From positions 1-57,087 of the forward strand of contig JAJYOT010000004.1 in assembly GCA_021796015.1 (NCBI GenBank): DNA of 57,087 nucleotides, given 5' to 3'. Numbering within the stretch: the first letter of the stretch is position 1; the number at the start of each line of letters is the position of its first letter. This document shows, piece after piece, positions 47,982-55,485 of the stretch. Below the pieces are notes generated by a model that was not told the DNA's origin, made no database searches, and worked only from the letters and a program-made list of their open reading frames with translations. The stretch comes from a bacterium. Its GTDB lineage: Bacteria; Elusimicrobiota; Elusimicrobia; UBA1565; UBA9628. Position numbers and translations under genes: made by a program.

Positions 47982-49528
47982 TGGCCCCCGTCGGGATCGA
48001 CGCTCGGTTTAAGGGTGGGAAAGAAAATGACGTCTCGAATGGAGCTTTGACCGGTAAAGAGCATGACCAAGCGGTCAATTCCAATCCCGATTCCGCCGGT
48101 CGGCGGCATTCCGGCCTCCATGGCCTCGACAAATTCGGCGTCCAAAATATCCGCCTCGTCGTTTCCCTCGTCTTTCTTCTGACGCGCCTGTTCTTTGAGG
48201 CGCTCGACTTGATCGAGAGGATCGTTCAACTCGCTATAGGCGTTTGAAATTTCCTGACCGGCGGCAAAACATTCAAAGCGCTGCACCAAGGACTCAGTTC
48301 CAGCTTTCAGTTTGGCCAAGGGGGTTACCGCCGTCGGATAATCGAAGACGAAAGTCAGCCCCTCGAAATGATTGAGGATATGCAAATCCATGATGCGGTC
48401 GAAAATCTTGGCGCTGGAAACTCCGTCTCCAGCGGGAACGCGAAGGCGATGGGCCAAATCCAAAAGGGCCGCGGAATTAAAGCGCTTGCCGTCCAACACC
48501 TTCTCGATTTTTTCGCCGCAGAATTTCTCCCAAGCCTCCGGCAGATAAACCCTCGCGAAAGGGGGTTTAAGCGAAATCTTTTTGCCGTTGAATTCAACCT
48601 CATGAATGCCCGTCGCCTCGGCGCAAGCCTCAACCAAGCGCTCGAAAAGAGCGGCCATGCCTTGGTAATCCGAATAAGCTTCGTAGGCCTCGATCATCGT
48701 AAACTCGGGGTTATGCCGGGTGTCGATTCCCTCATTTCTAAAAACCCGGCCGATTTCGTACACTTTGTCAAAACCGCCGATGATCAGGCGTTTTAAATAA
48801 AGTTCGGTCGCGATGCGCAGGACCATGTCGGATTCAAGGGCGTTGTGATGGGTCTCAAAGGGTTTGGCCGAGGCCCCGCCCGCCTCAGACAAAAGAACCG
48901 GGGTTTCAACCTCGATAAAACCAAGGGAATCCAATGTCTTTCTAATCGTGGAAATAATGCGGCTCCTCAAAACGAAAACGCGGCGGGTTTCCTCGGAAGA
49001 AATCAAATCCAAATGACGCTGGCGATATCTGAGCTCGACATCCTTAAGTCCGTGCCATTTTTCCGGCAAGGGGCGAAGGGCTTTGGCCAGTAAAACAGCG
49101 TGGCTAGCCGCAATCGTCGGTTCGCCCGTCTTAGTTTTAAACATAGCCCCGGAGACAGAAATAAAATCCCCGGCATGGACGTCTCTTTTAATGAGCTCAA
49201 ATTCCTGTTCCTTCATCGCGTCTTTCTTAAAATAAACCTGAATTTTCCCGCTTAAGTCTTCAAGATGGGCGAAAAGACTTTTCCCCATATCCCTAAGGCT
49301 CACCACCCGTCCAGCCGCGGCGACTGTTTCCGAACCATGTTCGCCGACGGAAAGATTTTGAGCCAGGTTAAAAGCCTCAAGGCAAGAATGCGTTTTTTGA
49401 GACTGGTCCGGATAGGGCTCGATACCGCGCGAACGCAAGTCCAGAACCTTGGCGATTTTCTGAGCTCGAATTTCCTCCAAGCCCCCGGAAAGAGGAACAG
49501 CCCCCTTAGCTTCCACTGGATGAGTCAT
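47978..49528 (-). CDS. lysS: lysyl-tRNA synthetase, class II
   Basis: The 516-residue protein has an OB-fold anticodon domain (VAAAGRVVSLRDMGKSLFAHL), class II motif 2 (EIGRVFRNEGIDTRHNPEFTMIE) and motif 3 (GIGIGIDRLVMLFTGQSSIRDV). It charges tRNA-Lys. The gene is 1 nt behind the response regulator at 49530 and overlaps lolC. Confidence 0.98.
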   Translation of the reverse strand: MTHPVEAKGAVPLSGGLEEIRAQKIAKVLDLRSRGIEPYPDQSQKTHSCLEAFNLAQNLSVGEHGSETVAAAGRVVSLRDMGKSLFAHLEDLSGKIQVYFKKDAMKEQEFELIKRDVHAGDFISVSGAMFKTKTGEPTIAASHAVLLAKALRPLPEKWHGLKDVELRYRQRHLDLISSEETRRVFVLRSRIISTIRKTLDSLGFIEVETPVLLSEAGGASAKPFETHHNALESDMVLRIATELYLKRLIIGGFDKVYEIGRVFRNEGIDTRHNPEFTMIEAYEAYSDYQGMAALFERLVEACAEATGIHEVEFNGKKISLKPPFARVYLPEAWEKFCGEKIEKVLDGKRFNSAALLDLAHRLRVPAGDGVSSAKIFDRIMDLHILNHFEGLTFVFDYPTAVTPLAKLKAGTESLVQRFECFAAGQEISNAYSELNDPLDQVERLKEQARQKKDEGNDEADILDAEFVEAMEAGMPPTGGIGIGIDRLVMLFTGQSSIRDVIFFPTLKPSVDPDGGQ

Positions 49529-49529
49529 T

Positions 49530-49934
49530 CTATTTTTTTCCAGTTAAAAGGTTGACAATTAAATCTTTTAAGACCTTCGGGTTAAAAGGCTTTTGAACAT
49601 AGGCCGCGACATTGGGCGCCATTTCAAAAAGCTCGCGCATTTTTTGGCCCTTGGCCGTCAAAATGACGATCGGAATCTTGGCCGTTCTCGGATCGGCCTG
49701 GAGTTTGGCGTTCAAGGCGTATCCGTCCATCACCGGCATCATGATGTCTAAAATCACGATGTCCGGCAAAACGACGTTTAAGTCCGCAGGCTCAATGCCG
49801 AAATACTTCAAGGCCAGCTGGCCATTCGCGGCGTCTGAGACCTCAAAGCCTGATTTTTCCAGAAACGCCTTAAGAAGCGTCACGATTTCCGGTTCATCAT
49901 CTACAATCAAAACCCGCGGTTTTTTTTCGCTCAT
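49530..49934 (-). CDS. single-domain response regulator
   Basis: The 134-residue receiver domain has acidic D12-D13, phospho-acceptor D63 in VILDIMMPVMDG, the conserved Thr in VILTAKG and Lys in YVQKPF. There is no output domain. It is closely related to its upstream neighbour and overlaps it by 4 nt, so the pair looks like a tandem duplication. No histidine kinase is in the window. Confidence 0.92.
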   Translation of the reverse strand: MSEKKPRVLIVDDEPEIVTLLKAFLEKSGFEVSDAANGQLALKYFGIEPADLNVVLPDIVILDIMMPVMDGYALNAKLQADPRTAKIPIVILTAKGQKMRELFEMAPNVAAYVQKPFNPKVLKDLIVNLLTGKK

Positions 49935-50326
49935 TTTTTACGCTCCAGAATCTGCGCGATGACTTGCCTGAGTTTTTGAATATCAAAAGGTTTGTTGACA
50001 TACGCGGCGACGTTGGCCCGGTCGAAAAGCTCCCGCATTTCGCCCTTGGCCGTCAAAACAATCACGGGAATTGAGCGGGTTGACTCCATTTCCTGGAGTT
50101 TTGTGCAAACGGAATAACCGTCCATCACCGGCATCATAACGTCCAGCAAAATCAAATCGGGAATAAATTGAAGAGCTTCTGTTTTCTTGTTGAGGTCAAC
50201 CCCCATCTTACCCAAAGCTTCAAGCCCGTTATAGGCTTCCGTCACCTTGTGCCCGTCTTTTTCAAGAAGAAATTTGAGCAAGGTGACGACGTCTTTCTCA
50301 TCTTCTACGACCATGATATTAGCCAT
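49931..50326 (-). CDS. single-domain response regulator
   Basis: The 131-residue receiver has E8-D9, D62 in ILLDVMMPVMDG, VLTAKG and YVNKPF. Compared with its neighbour the first acidic pair is ED rather than DD. It is the promoter-proximal gene of the run RR-RR-lysS-lolC-lolD-ilvE and has TAAAAT 6 nt before the ATG with no Shine-Dalgarno. Confidence 0.92.
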   Translation of the reverse strand: MANIMVVEDEKDVVTLLKFLLEKDGHKVTEAYNGLEALGKMGVDLNKKTEALQFIPDLILLDVMMPVMDGYSVCTKLQEMESTRSIPVIVLTAKGEMRELFDRANVAAYVNKPFDIQKLRQVIAQILERKK

Positions 50327-50332
50327 AGGGGG

Positions 50333-50338
50333 ATTTTA
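50333..50338 (-). promoter_or_regulatory. leaderless promoter of the response-regulator/lysS operon
   Basis: Minus-strand TAAAAT, CCCCCT (6 nt), ATG. A TTGAGC lies 15 nt further upstream as a possible -35. Confidence 0.55.
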
Positions 50339-50371
50339 ACATTTTTTGCGCGGGCTCAATGAGAATTCCGG

Positions 50372-51784
50372 TCAACGATCGGAAATAAAGATGTTCTTAA
50401 TCTCGGCGTATTTCTCCAAGGCCCTCATGCCGAGGTCCCGCCCGAGGCCGGATTTCTTAAATCCCCCGAACGGCGCTTCTAAATGGACGCTGTGGGAACT
50501 GTTGACGGAGACGACCCCGCTCTTGACCGCCCGCGACACGCGCAGAGCTCTGCCGATGTCGCGCGTCCAGATCGAGGCCGACAACCCGTAGTCCGAATCA
50601 TTGGCCAAGCGCACGGCTTCTTCCTCGTCCTCAAAGGGAATCACCGACAAGACCGGACCAAAAATCTCTTCTCGCACCATCCGCATTCCGGGCTTGGCGC
50701 GGGAAACAACCGTCGGCCGGAAATAAAAGCCCTTCTTAAGGGATGAATCCTCCGGCGCTTTCCCGCCGCATAAAAGCTCGGCTCCCTCCTCGATGCCGGA
50801 AGCGACGTAATCCGCGACCTTTCGCCGCTGAGCCTCGGAGATCAAGGGGCCGATCTCGGTTTTGGGATCCAAGGGATCGCCGACGCGCATTTTTTCGGCG
50901 ACGCGGACCAAGGCTTTAAGATAGCGGTCATAAATCCCCTTTTGAACGAAGGCTCTCGATCGCGCGCAACAGTCTTGTCCGGCGTTCGAGAAAACGGCCG
51001 CGGCCGAACGCTCGACGCAGAGATCGAGCTCCGCGTCGTCAAAGATGATGTTCGGCGATTTCCCGCCCAGCTCCAAGGACACGCGCTTGACCAAGGGCGC
51101 CGCCATGGCCATGATGGAGCTTCCGGTCTTAGTCGATCCGGTAAACGAGATGTTGGGAATGCGCGGGTGTTCGACTATCGCGCGTCCGGCGGCATTTTGG
51201 GAATCAGTGAGCACGTCCAAGGTTCCCTTTGGAATTCCGGCTTCCACCGCCAATTCCGCGAGCCTTAAAGCCGTCAGCGGCGTGTAAGGCGAAGGCTTAA
51301 GTATCGCGGCGTTTCCCGCGGCCAAGGCCGGAGCGAATTTCCATGCGGCAATCATCATCGGATAATTCCAGGGAACAATCAGGCCGCAAATTCCGACCGG
51401 CTCATAAACGGTGAAATCAATCCCGCGATCGGAGACGGGAATCGTCTCGCCGAAATGTTTCTGGACCGCCCCCGCGTAATACTCGATTGTATCGGCCGCG
51501 GCATCGGCCTCATCCAAGGAATCCCGCAGCGGTTTCCCCGCGTTCGAGGTTTCCATCGCGGCCAAATGCTCGCGGTTTTTTCGGACCAAATTGGCGAAAT
51601 CAAAGAGTTTGCGCGCGCGTTCCTTGGGCAAAAGGCGCGACCAAATCTCAAACGCTTTTTGCGCCGACTGGACTGCCCGGTCCACCTCGGGCGCGCCGCA
51701 GTCCGCGACCTCGGACAATATCTCGCCGGTCGCGGGATTAAAAACCGGGAACTTGGCTGAAACGCTCGTGGAAAGTTGGCTCAT
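50372..51784 (-). CDS. NAD(P)-dependent aldehyde dehydrogenase
   Basis: The 470-residue ALDH-superfamily enzyme has [22 protein letters not shown], the general-base Glu in LELGGKSPN and the catalytic Cys in [13 protein letters not shown]. It oxidises an aldehyde to an acid. The context (glutamine-synthetase-like ligase, SDR, amidotransferase) suggests a gamma-glutamylated amine/aldehyde pathway as in Puu-type catabolism; the substrate is inference. It is the last gene of that operon, 9 nt after the SDR. Confidence 0.92.
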   Translation of the reverse strand: MSQLSTSVSAKFPVFNPATGEILSEVADCGAPEVDRAVQSAQKAFEIWSRLLPKERARKLFDFANLVRKNREHLAAMETSNAGKPLRDSLDEADAAADTIEYYAGAVQKHFGETIPVSDRGIDFTVYEPVGICGLIVPWNYPMMIAAWKFAPALAAGNAAILKPSPYTPLTALRLAELAVEAGIPKGTLDVLTDSQNAAGRAIVEHPRIPNISFTGSTKTGSSIMAMAAPLVKRVSLELGGKSPNIIFDDAELDLCVERSAAAVFSNAGQDCCARSRAFVQKGIYDRYLKALVRVAEKMRVGDPLDPKTEIGPLISEAQRRKVADYVASGIEEGAELLCGGKAPEDSSLKKGFYFRPTVVSRAKPGMRMVREEIFGPVLSVIPFEDEEEAVRLANDSDYGLSASIWTRDIGRALRVSRAVKSGVVSVNSSHSVHLEAPFGGFKKSGLGRDLGMRALEKYAEIKNIFISDR

Positions 51785-51793
51785 GGAATCTCC

Positions 51794-52573
51794 CTAAAAA
51801 TAATTCGACGTGATGCCGCCATCAACGACAAGAGACGCGCCGTTGGTCCAGCTCGACTCATCGGATGCGAGATAGAGGGCCAAGAAAGCGATGTCCTCGG
51901 GCTTGCCGAATCGTCCCATGGGAATGCGGTTCAAGCGCTTGGCTTTTTCCGCCGGTTCCTTGAACAGCCAGTCCATGAGAAGCGGCGTCTCGATCGGACC
52001 CGGACAGATGGCATTGGAGCGGACTTTCTTGGGACCGAACTGCACCGCCAAGGATTTTGTCAGCGCGATGACCCCGCCCTTGGATGAGGTGTAGGCGTCT
52101 TGCGGGACGCTGCAGCCGACCAAGGCGACAAAAGAGGCGATGTTGATGACGGAGCCGCCGCCGGCTTTCACGATCTCGGGAATCCCGTATTTGCAGCCGA
52201 GATACACCCCCTTCAAATTGATTTGATAAACCAAGTCCCAGATGTCGGAATCGGTGTCAATGACGGAATGATCCTTCTCCGGGAAAATCCCCGCGTTGTT
52301 ATAGAGAACATGAAGCCCGCCGAAGGCCTTGACCGCGGAAGCGACCATGCCTTGAGCGTCCCCCTCTTTCGAGACGTCAGCCTTGACGGCGATGGCTTTC
52401 CCTCCGCGCTTGAGTATCCCCTGCGCGACTGTTTCCGCCTCCGAGACGCGGACATCGGCGAGAACAACGCGCGCGCCTTCCGCGGCGAATAATTCCGCGG
52501 CCGTCCGTCCCATTCCCGAACCCGCTCCCGTAATCAAGCACGTCTTTGCCTCTAGTCTTCCCTTTCGTTCCAT
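51794..52573 (-). CDS. short-chain dehydrogenase/reductase
   Basis: The 259-residue classical SDR has the cofactor motif TGAGSGMG, NNAGIF, the catalytic YTSSK and the PG motif CPGPIETPL. An acidic residue after beta-2 (LADVR) favours NAD. It could convert an amino alcohol to the aldehyde used by the next enzyme; that is inference from the gene order. It lies 8 nt after the ligase gene. Confidence 0.92.
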   Translation of the reverse strand: MERKGRLEAKTCLITGAGSGMGRTAAELFAAEGARVVLADVRVSEAETVAQGILKRGGKAIAVKADVSKEGDAQGMVASAVKAFGGLHVLYNNAGIFPEKDHSVIDTDSDIWDLVYQINLKGVYLGCKYGIPEIVKAGGGSVINIASFVALVGCSVPQDAYTSSKGGVIALTKSLAVQFGPKKVRSNAICPGPIETPLLMDWLFKEPAEKAKRLNRIPMGRFGKPEDIAFLALYLASDESSWTNGASLVVDGGITSNYF

Positions 52574-52581
52574 AAACTCTC

Positions 52582-53955
52582 CTATATCCTTTCAAAATAG
52601 CGCGACAATTCCCAGCAGGTGACCGCTCCGTCGAAGCTTTTCTGTTCCATCCGCGCCGCGTGCAGGTAATGGCGATGGACGTCCGCGCCGAAAGCCGCGA
52701 GCGCGGCCGCAGAGCGCTCCCAGCAGTCCGCCGCCGCGGCAAGAGACTTGGGAACCTCCGGGAGATCCGAGGCGTGATAAGCGTCGCCGTGAAATTCCGG
52801 CGCCAGCTTTAATTTCTTTTCCATACCGTAAAGGGCGGAGGCGATAGCCGCGGCGAAAGCCAAGTAGGGGTTGGCATCGGCGCCCGGAATCCGGTTCTCG
52901 ATCCGGAGGCTGGATTTTTCTCCCACGACGCGAAAGCCGCAGGTCCGGTTGTCTCTCGCCCACGCGATTTTCGTCGGGGCGAATGTCGTCGCCTGATAGC
53001 GTTTGTAGGAATTGATCGTCGGAGCGAAAAAAATCGAGAAGTCGCGCGCCAAAGCCATCTGTCCCGCCAAGGCCTGCTCGAAAAGCCGGGTGGGAGCCGC
53101 CGCGCGCGCGTCCCAGAACATGTTTTTTTTAACTTTAGCGTCCCACAAGCTTGAATGCAAATGGAAGCTGGATCCCGCGGATTTAGAATCGGGTTTGGCC
53201 ATGTAGGTGACAGACGCTTCTTTTTGGATCGCGATTTCTTTCGCGCCATGTTTATAGATCGTGTGCCGATCGGCCATTTCGAGGGGATGAGCATAGCGCA
53301 AATTGATTTCCTGCTGGCCGAAGCCCCACTCGCCCTTCGAGCACTCGACGGGAACGCCGGCCGCCTCCATCTGATTGCGAATCTCGCGGACGAGAAACTC
53401 TTCCTTGGCGCCCTGGAGAATGTGATAGTCCTCGATGTAGGAGCCAATGGGTTCGAGCTGGTGGTAATTTTTCCGCCGCGCCCCATCGAAGGAATCCTTG
53501 AAAATATAGAACTCAAGCTCGGAGGCCGTCTGGAAAGAATACCCCATTTTCTCGGCGCGCGCAATCTGGCGCTTCAAAATTTGCCTGGGAGACGCCTCGA
53601 CGGGACCTCCGTCCTCGAGCTCGAGATCGCAAATGACCAAGGCGGTCTTCGGCTCCCACGGCAAGAGCCGCAAGGTCGAGAGATCAGGGAGCATCTTAAA
53701 ATCGCCGTAACCCTTCTCCCAGCTCGTGAGTTCATAGCCCTGAACGGGCTCCATTTCCATGTCAACGGTCAAAAGATACGCGCAGGCATGCGCGCCATGC
53801 CCCGCCACGGAGTCAAGAAAGAAGCGCCCGGTCACGCGCTTTCCCATCCAGCGCCCCAGCATATCCGGAAAAACCGCGAGCACGGTATCGACCTCATCGC
53901 GGTGGATGAGGGAACGGAGTTCTTGAAGAGACAATGTCCGGCGTGTCTGCTGCAT
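52582..53955 (-). CDS. glutamine synthetase family protein (gamma-glutamylpolyamine/amine ligase-like)
   Basis: The 457-residue protein has GS catalytic features: ELEFYIF, the ATP-binding HLHSSLWD, NSYKRYQ and RIENRIPGADANPYLAFAA. Divergence from housekeeping GlnA and the neighbouring dehydrogenases point to a ligase joining glutamate to an amine (PuuA- or GlnA4-like). GGAGG lies upstream of the ATG. Its order with SDR and ALDH recalls the glnA4-Rv2859c-aldC-Rv2857c cluster of Mycobacterium tuberculosis, but with a class II amidotransferase in place of the class I one. Confidence 0.9.
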   Translation of the reverse strand: MQQTRRTLSLQELRSLIHRDEVDTVLAVFPDMLGRWMGKRVTGRFFLDSVAGHGAHACAYLLTVDMEMEPVQGYELTSWEKGYGDFKMLPDLSTLRLLPWEPKTALVICDLELEDGGPVEASPRQILKRQIARAEKMGYSFQTASELEFYIFKDSFDGARRKNYHQLEPIGSYIEDYHILQGAKEEFLVREIRNQMEAAGVPVECSKGEWGFGQQEINLRYAHPLEMADRHTIYKHGAKEIAIQKEASVTYMAKPDSKSAGSSFHLHSSLWDAKVKKNMFWDARAAAPTRLFEQALAGQMALARDFSIFFAPTINSYKRYQATTFAPTKIAWARDNRTCGFRVVGEKSSLRIENRIPGADANPYLAFAAAIASALYGMEKKLKLAPEFHGDAYHASDLPEVPKSLAAAADCWERSAAALAAFGADVHRHYLHAARMEQKSFDGAVTCWELSRYFERI

Positions 53956-54043
53956 TTTTAAATTTCCTCCGTCATCCGAATGAGATATTCTGGATTAGTT
54001 GCCGCTAGTCGGTCAATCATTCTCAAAATGCCGCCTAATCATT

Positions 54044-54901
54044 CTATCTATCCCCAATGATTCTTCCATTCTGAAAGGAATAATTTTTTCTTGAGAAATC
54101 AAGCCGGCCCTCCGAGATACTCGCCGAGATGATTTCAGGGTCCGCGCACAAATCCCAGCGGCCGCGATCGAGTCCCTCGCTCGCGATGATAAGCGCATTT
54201 CCGCGGCGCGAGAAATTGAGGGTGTACCAAGGCTGGCGGGAATTGGAAAGAGCCTCATTGGGCGTTGGGACAAACACCGAGTGACAAAAAGCGTAAAGCG
54301 CGTTTTCCCTGGCGGCCACGGCGTTGAGGCTGGTGTAAGGCGCGCTTTTCTCGGGATATCGATGCGCGCAATCTTTCCAAAGGTCCCACAGTTCCTCGAC
54401 GCAAAGCTCAAAGGCGGCGGCGGGATTTCCGGTTTTGGAGAGGAATTTGAAAAATTGCCAGAAATAAACCTCGCTGTCATTAAGGGACTTGACGCGCTTT
54501 TTGAGCGGCCCCAACCGCGAAGCGACTTCATCGGGAATTTCAACGGTTCCGTTGTGCGCGAATATCCATTCCCCGTTCTCGAAGGGCTGCGTATTTTCCG
54601 CGCTTAAGAGGAGCTTTTCGGGAATTTTCCTGGGGTTGGACGCGGCTCGGATATGCCCAATGGTCACTTTGGAAACCGCACGCTCTGATGCCGCGGCAAC
54701 GGCCGCGGGCTCCTCATAAGCCGGGCGCGGACTTTTGATAACCACGGGACGCGAGCCGTTGAAATAGCCGATTCCCCAGCCGTCTTTTTGCAGCCGGTCG
54801 GCCTTGAGTCCGCTTTGTTTGAGAAGGGAGAATTCCGAATGAACGATGAATTCATCGGCCCTTTCCGGCTGAGTCGAAATTTGAGCGAGGAAACGGCACA
54901 T
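54044..54901 (-). CDS. class II glutamine amidotransferase (YafJ/EgtC-like)
   Basis: The 285-residue Ntn-hydrolase starts MCRF, so Cys2 becomes the N-terminal nucleophile. GWGIGYF, IGHIRAAS, NTQPFENGEWIFAHNGTV and NDSEVYFW complete the glutaminase site. No synthase domain is attached. It probably hydrolyses a gamma-glutamyl amide, which would remove the glutamyl group added by the adjacent ligase. It is first in the operon; TTGACC and TAAATT stand upstream, the latter 5 nt before the ATG. Confidence 0.9.
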   Translation of the reverse strand: MCRFLAQISTQPERADEFIVHSEFSLLKQSGLKADRLQKDGWGIGYFNGSRPVVIKSPRPAYEEPAAVAAASERAVSKVTIGHIRAASNPRKIPEKLLLSAENTQPFENGEWIFAHNGTVEIPDEVASRLGPLKKRVKSLNDSEVYFWQFFKFLSKTGNPAAAFELCVEELWDLWKDCAHRYPEKSAPYTSLNAVAARENALYAFCHSVFVPTPNEALSNSRQPWYTLNFSRRGNALIIASEGLDRGRWDLCADPEIISASISEGRLDFSRKNYSFQNGRIIGDR

Positions 54902-54906
54902 GCTTT

Positions 54907-54912
54907 AATTTA
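54907..54912 (-). promoter_or_regulatory. possible -10 of the amidotransferase operon
   Basis: Minus-strand TAAATT ends 5 nt before the ATG; TTGACC (54928-54933) is a recognisable -35 with a short 15-nt spacer. The 68-nt region to smpB must also hold the divergent smpB promoter. Confidence 0.4.
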
Positions 54913-54969
54913 AACAAATTCAAGGCCGGTCAATTCCGCGACAACGCCCGAATTTGTCAGAATACCTAT

Positions 54970-55455
54970 GTGGCTGAGAAAAAAACCGAAGCGGACAAAA
55001 GCAAAATCAGCGTCGCCCTGAACCGAAAGGCGCGGATGCTCTATGAGATTTTCGACACCTTCGAGGCGGGGCTTCTTCTCAACGGAGGCGAAGTCAAATC
55101 TTTGAGATCGGGACGCATTTCCTTGGACGGTTGTTTCGGGCAATCGAATGACGGTGAGCTTTATCTTTTTAATCTCCATATCCCCCATTATAGTTTTGAC
55201 TCCAACGCCCCCACCGATCCGCGAAGGTCGCGGAAACTTCTTTTGCATAAAGCAGAAATACGAAAAATATTAACCCAGATTGACGCTAAGGGAATGACCC
55301 TGGTGCCGCTTGAGATTTATTTCAAGCGCGGCTGGGCCAAGGTGAGTCTGGGAATCGCGCGCGGAAAAAAAGGCCCCGACCGCCGGGAAGAACTCCACAA
55401 AAAAGCGCTCACACGCGAAGCCGAAAAGAGCTTTAAAGGAAAGTTCCGGGCTTGA
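54970..55455 (+). CDS. smpB: SsrA-binding protein SmpB
   Basis: The 161-residue protein has the SmpB OB-fold signature: RKARMLYEIFDTFEAGLLLNG, GEVKSLRSGRISL, FNLHIPHYSF and the basic tail GKKGPDRREELHKKALTREAEK. It delivers tmRNA to stalled ribosomes. The start is GTG without a Shine-Dalgarno; an overlapping ATG two bases upstream is out of frame. No tmRNA gene was seen in the window. Confidence 0.96.
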   Translation: MAEKKTEADKSKISVALNRKARMLYEIFDTFEAGLLLNGGEVKSLRSGRISLDGCFGQSNDGELYLFNLHIPHYSFDSNAPTDPRRSRKLLLHKAEIRKILTQIDAKGMTLVPLEIYFKRGWAKVSLGIARGKKGPDRREELHKKALTREAEKSFKGKFRA

Positions 55456-55485
55456 ATCGCTAGAAAAAAGACAGTCTTCCTTTCC

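Noticed and set aside
53155..53961. 268-codon open frame antisense to the glutamine-synthetase-like gene
   Set aside because: Fully overlapped by a gene with intact GS motifs; no independent evidence.
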